Origin: Gemmataceae bacterium
GTDB lineage: Bacteria; Planctomycetota; Planctomycetia; Gemmatales; Gemmataceae
Direction of reading: 5' to 3'
DNA length: 8,199 nt
Assembly (NCBI GenBank): GCA_020847555.1
Contig: JADLBT010000245.1
Location: 1 to 8,199, forward strand
This document shows positions 1 to 7,026 of this stretch, one piece after another (positions within the stretch are counted from its first letter, which is position 1; each line of letters starts with the position of its first letter). Below the pieces are notes generated by a model. The model searched no databases. It was given only the letters and a program-made list of their open reading frames with translations, and was not told where the DNA came from. A program made the translations under genes and the position numbers.

Positions 1-1935
1 GCCGACCCCACCGCGATCGACGCGCCCACGGGGGCCGAGATGACCTCGCCCGCGTCCGGCTCGGCCCTCACCTCCAGCAGCGCCACCTTCCAGTGGGCAG
101 CCGGGGCGGGCACGCAATTCGGCCTCTGGATCGGCAGCACCGGACCGGGCTCCCGGGACCTGGCCGCCGTCGCCCCCGCGGCCACGTCCTATACGGCCAC
201 GGGCCTGCCTGCCGACGGGCGCACGCTGAACGTCCGCCTCTGGTCCCTGGTAGGGACCGTGTGGCAGTCCCAGGATTACACCTACACCGCTTTCAATCCG
301 ACGCCGGCGACCATGACGTCGCCCGTCAACGGCGCCACGCTCGCCTCTTCTACAGTCGCCTTCCAGTGGGCGGCCGGGGCGGGGACGCAGTTCGGCCTCT
401 GGATCGGCAGCAGCGGCGCCGGGTCGAGCAACCTGCTCACGACCGGCGGCACGAGCACGTCGTACACGGCTTCGGGGCTGCCCACCGACGGGCGGGTCCT
501 GTACGTCCGCCTCTGGTCCCTGGTCGGCTCCGCCTGGCAGTACAGGGACTACACCTACACCGCGCAGACGCTGGTTCCGGCCGCCATGACGAGCCCGCTC
601 AACGGCTCCGCCCTCGCCTCCGCCACCGCGACATTCCAGTGGTCCGCGGGCTCGGCCACCCAATTCGGCCTGTGGATCGGCAGCACGCCCGGGTCGAGAG
701 ACATCGCGGCTACAGGCGGCGCCGCCGCGTCCTACACGGCAGGCGGCCTGCCCACCGACGGCCGCACGCTGTACGTCCGCCTCTGGTCGCTGGTCGGCGG
801 CGCCTGGCAGTTCAACGACTACGTCTACACGGCCCAGAGCCTGACCCCGGCAGTCATGAGCAGCCCGGTCAACGGCTCTATCCTCGCCTCGTCCAGCGTC
901 ACGTTCCAGTGGACCGCCGGCTCGGCCTCGCAGTTCGGCCTCTGGATCGGCAGCGCGGGCGCCGGATCGAGGGATCTGATCTCCACCGGAGGCACGGCGA
1001 CCTCGTTCACCGCCACCGGACTGCCCACCGACGGGCGGACGTTCTCTGTCCGCCTGTGGTCCCTCACCGGCGCGGCGTGGCAGTTCCGCGATTACACCTA
1101 CACCGCGCAGACGCTGATCCCGGCCGTCATGACGAGCCCGCTCAACGGCTATATCCTCCCCTCCGCCGTCGCGACATTCCAGTGGACCAACGGCTCGGCA
1201 TCGCAAACCGGCCTCTGGATCGGCGCCACCGGGCCCGGCTCGAGGGACATCGCCACCTACGGCGGCACGGGCACTTCGTTCACGTTCGCAGGCCTGCCCG
1301 TCGATACCCAGTTGTACGTGCGGCTCTGGTCGCTGGTCGGCCCGGCGTGGCAGTACAGCGACTACACCTACCGCGTGCAACTCGCTGCCGCGGCCATGAT
1401 CAGCCCGGCGAACGGATCGCCGCTCATCACTTCGGCGCCGGTCGCGTTCCAGTGGTCGGCCGGCGCGGCAAGCCAGTTCGGCCTCTGGATCGGCAACACA
1501 GCCGGTTCGAACGACCTGGCCGCAGCCGCCCTCTCGACGACGTCGTACACGGCTTCCGGCCTCCCCACCGACGGACGAATCCTCTATGTCCGCCTGTGGT
1601 CGCTGGTCGGCACGGCCTGGCAGTACAACGATTACCTCTATACGGCCCAGTCATTGAGCGCCGCGGCCATGACCAGTCCAGTCAACGGCGCGACCCTGGC
1701 CTCGTCCACCGTCACGTTCCAATGGTCGGCGGGGGCGGGGACGCAGTTCGGCCTCTGGATCGGCAGCACGGGGGCAGGGTCGAGCAACCTGGGCACGGCC
1801 GCCCCGGCGACGAACTCCTTCACGGCCACGGGCCTGCCCACCGACGGGCGCACGCTCTACGTCCGGCTGTGGTCGCTGGTGGGCGGCGTGTGGCGTTATC
1901 AGGACTACACCTTACACTGCGCCATAGCGCCCTAA
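1..1935 (+). CDS. Tandem-repeat extracellular-type protein, 5'-truncated by the window
   Basis: The frame is open from base 1 and ends at TAA 1933-1935, so 644 residues are visible and the true start lies upstream. The ATG at base 40 is only the first Met of a repeat unit, not a likely start. From residue 14 the protein is seven tandem units of 89-91 residues, each running F-Q-W, (F/Y)-G-L-W-I-G, G-L-P-T-D-G-R, V-R-L-W-S-L-V-G, W-Q-(Y/F), D-Y-T-Y-T-A. The pattern suggests a small all-beta sandwich, fibronectin-III-like in style; this is inference. The 13 residues before unit 1 do not match the end of a unit, so the array may begin here, behind an unseen N-terminal domain. No catalytic motif and no Cys occurs in the units. 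The final residues depart from the repeat (see the frameshift entry). The downstream gene on the same strand carries the same repeat family, which suggests paralogy. A secreted or surface location is inferred from that neighbour's signal peptide. Confidence 0.85.
   Translation, partial: ADPTAIDAPTGAEMTSPASGSALTSSSATFQWAAGAGTQFGLWIGSTGPGSRDLAAVAPAATSYTATGLPADGRTLNVRLWSLVGTVWQSQDYTYTAFNPTPATMTSPVNGATLASSTVAFQWAAGAGTQFGLWIGSSGAGSSNLLTTGGTSTSYTASGLPTDGRVLYVRLWSLVGSAWQYRDYTYTAQTLVPAAMTSPLNGSALASATATFQWSAGSATQFGLWIGSTPGSRDIAATGGAAASYTAGGLPTDGRTLYVRLWSLVGGAWQFNDYVYTAQSLTPAVMSSPVNGSILASSSVTFQWTAGSASQFGLWIGSAGAGSRDLISTGGTATSFTATGLPTDGRTFSVRLWSLTGAAWQFRDYTYTAQTLIPAVMTSPLNGYILPSAVATFQWTNGSASQTGLWIGATGPGSRDIATYGGTGTSFTFAGLPVDTQLYVRLWSLVGPAWQYSDYTYRVQLAAAAMISPANGSPLITSAPVAFQWSAGAASQFGLWIGNTAGSNDLAAAALSTTSYTASGLPTDGRILYVRLWSLVGTAWQYNDYLYTAQSLSAAAMTSPVNGATLASSTVTFQWSAGAGTQFGLWIGSTGAGSSNLGTAAPATNSFTATGLPTDGRTLYVRLWSLVGGVWRYQDYTLHCAIAP
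40..1932 (+). repeat. Array of seven ~270-bp coding repeats
   Basis: Units begin at the Met codons at 40, 313, 586, 856, 1129, 1396 and 1669, giving spacings of 273, 273, 270, 273, 267 and 273 bases. All spacings are multiples of three, so the frame is kept and length changes are whole codons. Units differ in a middle loop. Units 1, 6 and 7 carry Ala-rich loops (A-V-A-P, A-A-A-L, A-A-P), while units 2-5 carry a G-G loop (T-G-G or Y-G-G). Units 5 and 6 are the most diverged: unit 5 reads V-D-T-Q-L-Y-V where the others read T-D-G-R-x-x-x-V. Confidence 0.9.
1903..1935 (+). other. Probable one-base frameshift at the 3' end of the first gene
   Basis: Every other unit in the window ends D-Y-x-Y-T-A or close to it, but the last unit here reads D-Y-T-L-H-C-A-I-A-P. 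Removing one T of the pair at 1912-1913 restores D-Y-T-Y-T-A-P followed by TAG at 1925-1927. That is the length and ending expected by comparison with the second gene, which ends D-Y-T-Y-T-A-A-A-T-P. The present frame instead reads on to TAA at 1933-1935. It could be a real indel with little effect, since only about six residues change, or a sequencing or assembly error. Confidence 0.75.
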
Positions 1936-1973
1936 CGTTAAGCAATATACGAAAAGGCCGTGGTTTTGGGATT
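1936..1973 (+). promoter_or_regulatory. Short spacer with a weak ribosome-binding-site candidate
   Basis: This 38-base gap is visibly more AT-rich than its surroundings. The only purine-rich run resembling a Shine-Dalgarno site is AAAAGG at 1952-1957. It lies 16 bases before the ATG at 1974 and 25 before the in-frame ATG at 1983, further than usual for either. GGG at 1968-1970 is too close to 1974. I see no clear promoter boxes and no terminator hairpin, so co-transcription with the upstream gene is plausible but unproven. Confidence 0.3.
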
Positions 1974-2063
1974 ATGGATACGATGCCTACTTCAGTTGCC
2001 CGCAGCCTTCGCACCCTCAGCTTGACAGCGGCCGTGTTCCTCTATGCCGGCGCGGCCCGTGCC
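1974..2063 (+). other. Predicted signal peptide
   Basis: Residues 1-30 have a short Arg-containing n-region (R10, R13), a hydrophobic stretch rich in Leu, Ala, Val and Phe (about 15-28), and a small-residue end A-R-A. Cleavage is most likely after A30, before Q-A-Q-S, with A32 as an alternative. This points to Sec export. No lipobox Cys follows the core; the first Cys is residue 37, well past the cleavage site, so a lipoprotein is unlikely. Confidence 0.8.
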
Positions 2064-5000
2064 CAGGCACAGTCGCTCGTGTGCACCGCTACGGCCGGAA
2101 CGCCCGCGATGGTGCGCGCCGAGGGCGTCGCCGAACCGGTCAGCGACTTTGTCGTCGATTGCACCGGAGGAACTGCCGGCAGCGGGACCGCGAACCTGGA
2201 CTTCTATTTCAATACGACGGTCACCAGCCGGCTTTCCGCCGCCGGTTCGTCGATCGCGGAACCGCTCCTCATCATCGACGATCTCGCGCAACCGGCCACC
2301 GTGGGCGTCAACCTCTACGCTGGAACGCTCTTCGGCAACGTGGTCCGGTTTCAGGGGGTGCAATTCTCCATACCGGGCGGGTCGCAGCACCTCAAGTTCA
2401 GGCTCACAAACGTACGGGTGAACGCCAACGCGGTCGTGACCGGCTCGGAGAGCGGACAGGCATTGCCGCAGATCCTGGCGCTGGTCTCCATAACGGGAAC
2501 GACCGCGCTTCCCATCAACAACCCGCAGTTGACCGTCGGCTACGCCGTGCCCGGAACGAATCTGGAATTGCGCACCGCGGCGGATGCCCCGGCCGGTTCC
2601 ATCTCCTTTCCCGCGGGAGGGCTGAACACCGGGATGCCGGGCAATCAGACCGGCGTGCCGGTGACCTATAAGGTGGTCTTCAACGAGGGCTTCTCCACCG
2701 GCTTCCTCAAACGCAACACCGCCACCACTGTCGCCGCTCCCACGGCGCTGGCCAACCAGAACACGCCCCTGACGGCGCACTCCACCGAGACCGGCTGGTA
2801 CGACAGTTCCTATCCGGCCACCAACAGCCTGAACACGGCCGGCCTCGCATCCCAGGGAACGCGGCTGATGGCCAGGTTCACCAATATTCCGGCGGGCGTC
2901 TCCGTCTACGTGACGACGCGGCAACTGGAAGGCGGAACCGCAGGCGCGGCGAAAGCGGTTCTGACCGCCGCGGACGCGTCCGGCGACGGCGCCTTTTCGG
3001 CCGTGGCGCAGACGGGAACCACCGCCGAAGGCTTCGGCATCGCCCCGGTATCGATCGGCGGCGGCGCGGGAGCGGCCGTGTGGGAGGTTCTGGACAGCGC
3101 ATCGGCTGTCGAGCAGATGACGTTCGGGGTGATTCTGTCGTACACGGGTTCGCCCGCCGGAACCGGCTCGGTGACGGGCACGCTCGCGCCCTTGAGCACG
3201 ACCAGCCTGGCGAGCGCGACCGCACCCGTGCCACGGTTCGTCAATTCCGCCGCGCTGCCGGGCGCCTGCACCGGGAGCGACTGCCTGGGGGTCGCTCCAG
3301 CGGCCCTGACGTTCACGTACGATATCGGCGGATCCGTTCCGGCCGCCCAAACGGTCGCGGTGACGAACTCCGGCGGCGCGGCCACCGTGACGGCCGCAGT
3401 TACCAGCGGAGCCTGGCTGTCGGTGACGCCCGCCGCCACCACGCCCGGGACTCTCTCGATTTCCGTCTCGCCGCAAACGCTGCCGCCGGGAGTCTACACC
3501 GGGGTCGTCACCATTACGCGGACCCTGCCCACGCTCGTGACACGCACCGTGCCCGTGGTGTTGACGGTCAATTCCGGAAGCGGCGCGCTTCCGTTCAACT
3601 GCATCGCCAATGCGGCGGTTCCGCCGACCATGCGGGCCGAAGGTCTCGCCGAACTGGCCGGGGACATCGTCCTCCTGTGCGGCGGAGGCAGTTCCGGCTC
3701 CTCGACCACGGCGAACGTTCAGGTGACGCTGGACGCCTCTGTCACGAGCAGGCTGGTGAACGGCGCCGGCTCGGAGGCATTGCTGCTGGTGGACGAACCG
3801 TCGGGCGCCGCGCAGGTTGCCGGAACGAACGTGTTCGGAGGAACCCTGGTTTCATCGAATACCATCGTCTTCAACAACGTCCTCATCGCACAGCCCGGCA
3901 CGACGGGAAACCGGATTCTTCGCATCGCCAACCTGCGCGTCAACACCGGGCAGTCCACCGCGACGGCGCCGTTTCCGGTGAGCGCGGCCCTTTCCGTCCA
4001 GGACGGTTCGCCAACCGGGGTCTGGGTGGCAAACCCGGCACAGGTGATCGGATACGCCGTCCCCGGGTTGGGTTTCTCGCTGCGCACCCCGGCCGGGCAG
4101 CCCACGGCCATGACGTTCCAGGCAGCCGGGGGTGAGAACACCGGCCTGCTGGCGGGCGGGGCCGCTTCCGGTCTCAGTTATACGGTCCGGTTCAGCGAAG
4201 GCTTCGCAACCGCTTTCAAGAAACGCAATATCGCGACGGCTCCGGCCACCCCGACCGCAACGGCCAACCAGAACGTGCCGGGCGCCATCTACAACACCGA
4301 GACCGGCTTCTACAACAGCAGCTTCCCGTCGGGGAACGGGCTCAACACGGCGGGACTGGCCACCCAAGGGACGCGGCTCGTCACGCGCTTCAGCGGAGTG
4401 CCGCAAGGCGTGAGGCTGTTCGTGACCACCGGACCTGTTCCGAACTCCGGGGTGGCGGCCGATGCGGCCGCTCTCGTATCCGCGGACCTGATGGGCGGCG
4501 GCGGCTTTACGGCCGTGTCTCCCTCGGGTTCGGTGTCCGTCAACAGCACGCCCATCGGGATCGCCGAAGTGCCGCTCTCCGGCGGCGCGGGCATGGCGGT
4601 TTGGGAAGTGGTTGCCGACTCGGCCTTCACCGTGCAGGACTTCACCTTCGGCGTGCTGGCGGCGTACGCCGCCCCGGCAGGAACGCAACAGGCCTGGCCT
4701 GTCGGGCACATCGGCCCGCTTTCGTCCGTCAACACGGCCGATGCGTCGTCGTCGGTCCCCCGCTTCCGGCTGGCGGCCAATTCCCCCGCGTTCATGCTGG
4801 CGCCCCCGCCCGGCGTCACTCTGCCCGGCGCCTCGCAGACGTTCACCTGGATGCCCGCTTTCGGCGCCACGCAGTATACCCTGACCCTGGGCAACGCGCC
4901 GGGTACGACCGAGTATGGCGTTCAAAGCACCACCGGAACCTCTCTCGCCGTCTCCGGCCTCCCCGTGGACGGACGGACCCTCTACGTGCGGCTGATCACC

Positions 5001-6956
5001 ACCATCGGCAGCTCCACGTATATCGAAGACTACACCTACCGGGCTTTTGGCTCCGGCGCCGCGATCATGACCAACCCGGCCAACGGCACGGTGTTCACCT
5101 CGTCGTCCGTTACGTTCCAGTGGGCGGCCGGCGGCGGCTCTCAATTCGGCATCTGGATCGGCAGCACCGGACCCGGATCGAGCAATCTCGGGACCGCCGC
5201 TCCTTCCACGACTTCCTACACGGCCACCGGCCTGCCCACCGACGGGCGTACGCTCTACGTGCGGCTGTGGTCGCTGGTGGGCGCGGCCTGGCAGTACAAC
5301 GACTACACCTACACCGCGCAAACCCTGGCGGCGGCGGCCATGCTGAGCCCGGCCAACGGCACGGTGTTCACTTCGTCTTCCGTTACCTTCCAATGGTCGG
5401 CCGGCGCCGCCACCCAGTACGGCCTGTGGATCGGCAACGCTGTGGGGACGAACAACCTCGTCGCCACCGGCGGCACGGCGACTTCCTATGCCGCCACCGG
5501 CCTGCCCACCGACGGGCGTACGCTCTACGTGCGGCTCTGGTCGCTGGTGGGCGCGGCCTGGCAGTTCAACGACTACGTTTACACCGCCCAAACGCTGGCC
5601 GCCGCGGTCATGACCAGCCCCGCCAACGGCTCCACCCTGACCTCGTCTTCCGTCACCTTCCAGTGGACGGCGGGCGCCGCCACTCAGTACGGCCTGTGGA
5701 TCGGCAACGCCGTGGGGACGAACAACCTCGTCGCCACCGGCGGCGTGACCACTTCGTACGCGGCCACCGGGCTGCCCACCGATGGCCGCATCCTCTACGT
5801 GCGGCTCTGGTCGCTGGTGGGCGCCGCCTGGCAGTACAACGACTACCTCTATACCGCCCAGACGCTGGCCGCCGCGACCATGGTCAGTCCCGTCAACGGC
5901 TCGACGCTGGCTTCGTCCAGCGTCACCTTCCAGTGGACGGCGGGCGGCGCCACCCAGTACGGTTTGTGGATCGGCAACACCGCCGGGGCGAGAGACCTCG
6001 TCGCCACCGGCGGCGTGACCACTTCGTACGCGGCCACCGGCCTGCCCACCGATGGCCGGATTCTCTACGTGCGGCTCTGGTCGCTGGTCGGCCCCGCCTG
6101 GCAGTACAACGACTACCTCTATACCGCCCAGCCCGGTCCGGCCGTCATGACCAGCCCCGCCAACGGCTCGACCCTGACCTCGTCCAGCGTGACGTTCCAG
6201 TGGTCGGCGGGCGGCGCCACGCAGTACGGCCTGTGGGTCGGAAGCACCGCGGGCGCCCGCGAACTCGTCGCCATCGGCGGCGTGACCACTTCCTACACCG
6301 CCACCGGCCTGCCTACCGACGGGCGTATTCTCTATGTGCGGCTGTGGTCGCTGGTCGGCGCGGCGTGGTATTACAACGACTACCTCTACACCGCCCAGTC
6401 GGCGACCCCGGCCGCCATGACCAGCCCCGCTAACGGCACGACGCTGGGTTCGTCCAGCGTGACGTTCCAGTGGACGGCGGGCGCGGGGACTCAGTTCGGC
6501 CTCTGGATCGGCAGCACGGGGGCAGGGTCGAGCAACCTGGGGACGGCCGCGCCGGTCACGACCTCGCACACGGTGACGGGCCTGCCCACCGACGGGCGGA
6601 CCCTGAATGTCCGCCTGTGGTCGCTGGTGGGAGGCGTCTGGCTGTTCAACGACTACACCTACACCGCCCAGACCCTGAGCTCCGCCGCCATGACCAGCCC
6701 CGTCAACGGCACGACGCTGGGCTCGTCCAGCGTGACGTTCCAGTGGACGGCGGGCGCGGGGACGCAGTTCGGCGTCTGGATCGGCAGCACCGGCCCGGGG
6801 TCGAGCAACCTCGGGACCGCCGCGCCGGTCACGACCTCGTACACGGCGACGGGCCTGCCCACCGACGGCCGGACGCTGAACGTCCGCCTGTGGTCGCTGG
6901 TGGGCGCGGCGTGGCAGTACAGAGACTACACCTACACGGCGGCAGCCACGCCCTGA
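1974..6956 (+). CDS. Large secreted multidomain repeat protein (signal peptide, duplicated module, BACON-like domain, seven-unit array)
   Basis: The start at ATG 1974 gives 1660 residues ending at TGA 6954-6956. ATG 1983 (1657 residues) is an equally possible start; both place a signal peptide first (R10-S-L-R, hydrophobic core 15-28, A-R-A at 28-30). Module A spans residues 34-426 and module B 540-935. They share R-A-E-G-(V/L)-A-E, E-G-F-(S/A)-T, K-R-N, T-E-T-G, L-N-T-A-G-L-A and A-V-W-E-V, so they are an internal duplication. Between them, residues 438-533 look like a BACON-type beta-sandwich (W481-L-S-V-T-P, then P-P-G-V-Y508-T-G). A degenerate ~90-residue unit starts at residue 941 and seven canonical units start at 1032, 1123, 1213, 1303, 1392, 1482 and 1573. 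There is no catalytic motif, transmembrane helix or anchor at the C-terminus. The role is probably extracellular binding or adhesion, but the ligand is unknown. It lies 38 bases behind a gene with the same repeat and converges on the next gene. Confidence 0.88.
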   Translation: MDTMPTSVARSLRTLSLTAAVFLYAGAARAQAQSLVCTATAGTPAMVRAEGVAEPVSDFVVDCTGGTAGSGTANLDFYFNTTVTSRLSAAGSSIAEPLLIIDDLAQPATVGVNLYAGTLFGNVVRFQGVQFSIPGGSQHLKFRLTNVRVNANAVVTGSESGQALPQILALVSITGTTALPINNPQLTVGYAVPGTNLELRTAADAPAGSISFPAGGLNTGMPGNQTGVPVTYKVVFNEGFSTGFLKRNTATTVAAPTALANQNTPLTAHSTETGWYDSSYPATNSLNTAGLASQGTRLMARFTNIPAGVSVYVTTRQLEGGTAGAAKAVLTAADASGDGAFSAVAQTGTTAEGFGIAPVSIGGGAGAAVWEVLDSASAVEQMTFGVILSYTGSPAGTGSVTGTLAPLSTTSLASATAPVPRFVNSAALPGACTGSDCLGVAPAALTFTYDIGGSVPAAQTVAVTNSGGAATVTAAVTSGAWLSVTPAATTPGTLSISVSPQTLPPGVYTGVVTITRTLPTLVTRTVPVVLTVNSGSGALPFNCIANAAVPPTMRAEGLAELAGDIVLLCGGGSSGSSTTANVQVTLDASVTSRLVNGAGSEALLLVDEPSGAAQVAGTNVFGGTLVSSNTIVFNNVLIAQPGTTGNRILRIANLRVNTGQSTATAPFPVSAALSVQDGSPTGVWVANPAQVIGYAVPGLGFSLRTPAGQPTAMTFQAAGGENTGLLAGGAASGLSYTVRFSEGFATAFKKRNIATAPATPTATANQNVPGAIYNTETGFYNSSFPSGNGLNTAGLATQGTRLVTRFSGVPQGVRLFVTTGPVPNSGVAADAAALVSADLMGGGGFTAVSPSGSVSVNSTPIGIAEVPLSGGAGMAVWEVVADSAFTVQDFTFGVLAAYAAPAGTQQAWPVGHIGPLSSVNTADASSSVPRFRLAANSPAFMLAPPPGVTLPGASQTFTWMPAFGATQYTLTLGNAPGTTEYGVQSTTGTSLAVSGLPVDGRTLYVRLITTIGSSTYIEDYTYRAFGSGAAIMTNPANGTVFTSSSVTFQWAAGGGSQFGIWIGSTGPGSSNLGTAAPSTTSYTATGLPTDGRTLYVRLWSLVGAAWQYNDYTYTAQTLAAAAMLSPANGTVFTSSSVTFQWSAGAATQYGLWIGNAVGTNNLVATGGTATSYAATGLPTDGRTLYVRLWSLVGAAWQFNDYVYTAQTLAAAVMTSPANGSTLTSSSVTFQWTAGAATQYGLWIGNAVGTNNLVATGGVTTSYAATGLPTDGRILYVRLWSLVGAAWQYNDYLYTAQTLAAATMVSPVNGSTLASSSVTFQWTAGGATQYGLWIGNTAGARDLVATGGVTTSYAATGLPTDGRILYVRLWSLVGPAWQYNDYLYTAQPGPAVMTSPANGSTLTSSSVTFQWSAGGATQYGLWVGSTAGARELVAIGGVTTSYTATGLPTDGRILYVRLWSLVGAAWYYNDYLYTAQSATPAAMTSPANGTTLGSSSVTFQWTAGAGTQFGLWIGSTGAGSSNLGTAAPVTTSHTVTGLPTDGRTLNVRLWSLVGGVWLFNDYTYTAQTLSSAAMTSPVNGTTLGSSSVTFQWTAGAGTQFGVWIGSTGPGSSNLGTAAPVTTSYTATGLPTDGRTLNVRLWSLVGAAWQYRDYTYTAAATP
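2073..3251 (+). repeat. Module A: first copy of a duplicated ~390-residue extracellular module
   Basis: Residues 34-426 of the second gene. Landmarks in order are C37, R-A-E-G-V-A-E, C63, T-S-R-L, L-L-I-I-D-D, G-Y-A-V-P-G, G-L-N-T-G, N-E-G-F-S-T-G-F-L-K-R-N, A-N-Q-N, T-E-T-G-W-Y, S-L-N-T-A-G-L-A-S-Q-G-T-R-L, A-V-W-E-V, T-F-G-V and V-P-R-F. All recur in the same order in module B. The C37/C63 pair has a spacing of 26, the same as C543/C569 in module B, so a conserved disulfide is likely (inference). From memory the R-A-E-G motif is common in secreted proteins of Solibacter-type Acidobacteriota. I know no function for it. Confidence 0.8.
3285..3572 (+). other. BACON-like beta-sandwich domain
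   Basis: Residues 438-533 of the second gene. The segment opens with a beta strand (A-L-T-F-T-Y), then Q-T-V-A-V-T-N-S-G-G, then W481-L-S-V-T-P, then a strand (L-S-I-S-V-S-P), then L-P-P-G-V-Y-T-G-V-V-T-I-T, ending V-P-V-V-L-T-V. This matches the usual BACON layout, in which an aromatic W-L-x-V-x-P is followed by P-G-x-Y-x-G-x-(I/V)-T-(I/V). Such domains are typical of extracellular proteins and are often assumed to bind carbohydrate or mucin. Here the domain links two copies of a larger module. The pair C432/C437 sits just before it. Confidence 0.65.
3591..4778 (+). repeat. Module B: second, diverged copy of the ~390-residue module
   Basis: Residues 540-935 of the second gene. It follows module A from end to end: C543, R-A-E-G-L-A-E, C569, T-S-R-L, L-L-L-V-D-E, G-Y-A-V-P-G, G-E-N-T-G, S-E-G-F-A-T-A-F-K-K-R-N, A-N-Q-N, T-E-T-G-F-Y, G-L-N-T-A-G-L-A-T-Q-G-T-R-L, A-V-W-E-V, T-F-G-V and V-P-R-F. 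The copies are clearly diverged in both protein and DNA, so this duplication is older than those in the C-terminal array. Confidence 0.8.
4794..6953 (+). repeat. Array of one degenerate and seven canonical ~270-bp coding repeats
   Basis: The degenerate unit starts at Met codon 4794. It keeps F-T-W, the G-L-P-V-D-G-R-T-L-Y-V-R-L block and D-Y-T-Y but has lost G-L-W-I-G and W-S-L-V-G. Canonical units start at 5067, 5340, 5610, 5880, 6147, 6417 and 6690, with spacings of 273, 270, 270, 267, 270 and 273. Units 2-5 have a G-G loop (T-G-G, or I-G-G in unit 5), and units 1, 6 and 7 have G-T-A-A-P. Neighbouring units are much closer in DNA than those in the first gene; for example, 5725-5861 and 5995-6131 differ at only five positions by eye. 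Confidence 0.9.
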
Positions 6957-6967
6957 CAAGCTTCGGG

Positions 6968-6991
6968 GCCGGGCGTCGCCGGGAGCCCGGC
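6968..6991. terminator. Possible GC hairpin between convergent genes
   Basis: GCCGGG at 6968-6973 and again at 6978-6983 can each pair with CCCGGC at 6986-6991. The inner pairing is compact and the outer leaves a 12-base loop. The hairpin lies in the 57-base gap after TGA 6954-6956 and beyond the stop of the minus-strand gene, so it could serve both transcripts. There is no T-run on either side, so an intrinsic terminator is not well supported; in such GC-rich DNA a hairpin of this size can arise by chance. Confidence 0.3.
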
Positions 6992-6994
6992 ATG

Positions 6995-7026
6995 TGCTCA
7001 GGGGACGGTCTGCTCAGGGGACGGTC
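6995..7026. repeat. Perfect 16-bp tandem duplication over the stop of the minus-strand gene
   Basis: TGCTCAGGGGACGGTC occurs at 6995-7010 and directly again at 7011-7026 with no mismatch. Read on the minus strand, the second copy holds the last codons and the TGA stop of the repeat gene (complement of 7014-7016). The first copy, lying past the stop, is a duplicate of that gene end. Its stop is out of frame with the gene because 16 is not a multiple of three. Confidence 0.95.

Noticed and set aside
93..1973. Upstream stop-free extension of the second gene's frame, overlapping the first gene
   Set aside because: The translation is Arg/His/Pro-rich and simply mirrors the repeats of the first gene in another frame. 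The ATG at 1974 begins a clear signal peptide, so the extension is a high-GC shadow.
1903..1995. Programmed frameshift fusing the first gene to the second
   Set aside because: A shift near 1911 would open a frame through to the second gene, but it would place a signal peptide in the middle of the fusion. Removing one T gives a natural stop instead, and no slippery heptamer is evident.
1992..3476. About 494-codon open frame on the minus strand
   Set aside because: It is antisense to modules A and BACON, with low-complexity Arg/Gly composition and no recognisable motif. The duplicated modules on the plus strand are the real coding signal.
40..6953. CRISPR-like or satellite interpretation of the ~270-base periodicity
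   Set aside because: The units are protein-coding with spacing in multiples of three and a conserved amino-acid pattern. There are no short identical repeats with unique spacers.
3852..6959. About 1035-codon open frame on the minus strand
   Set aside because: Its repeats are the antisense reflection of the plus-strand array and the composition is Arg/Gly/Val/Pro-rich with no domain logic. The plus strand has a coherent secreted protein over the same bases.
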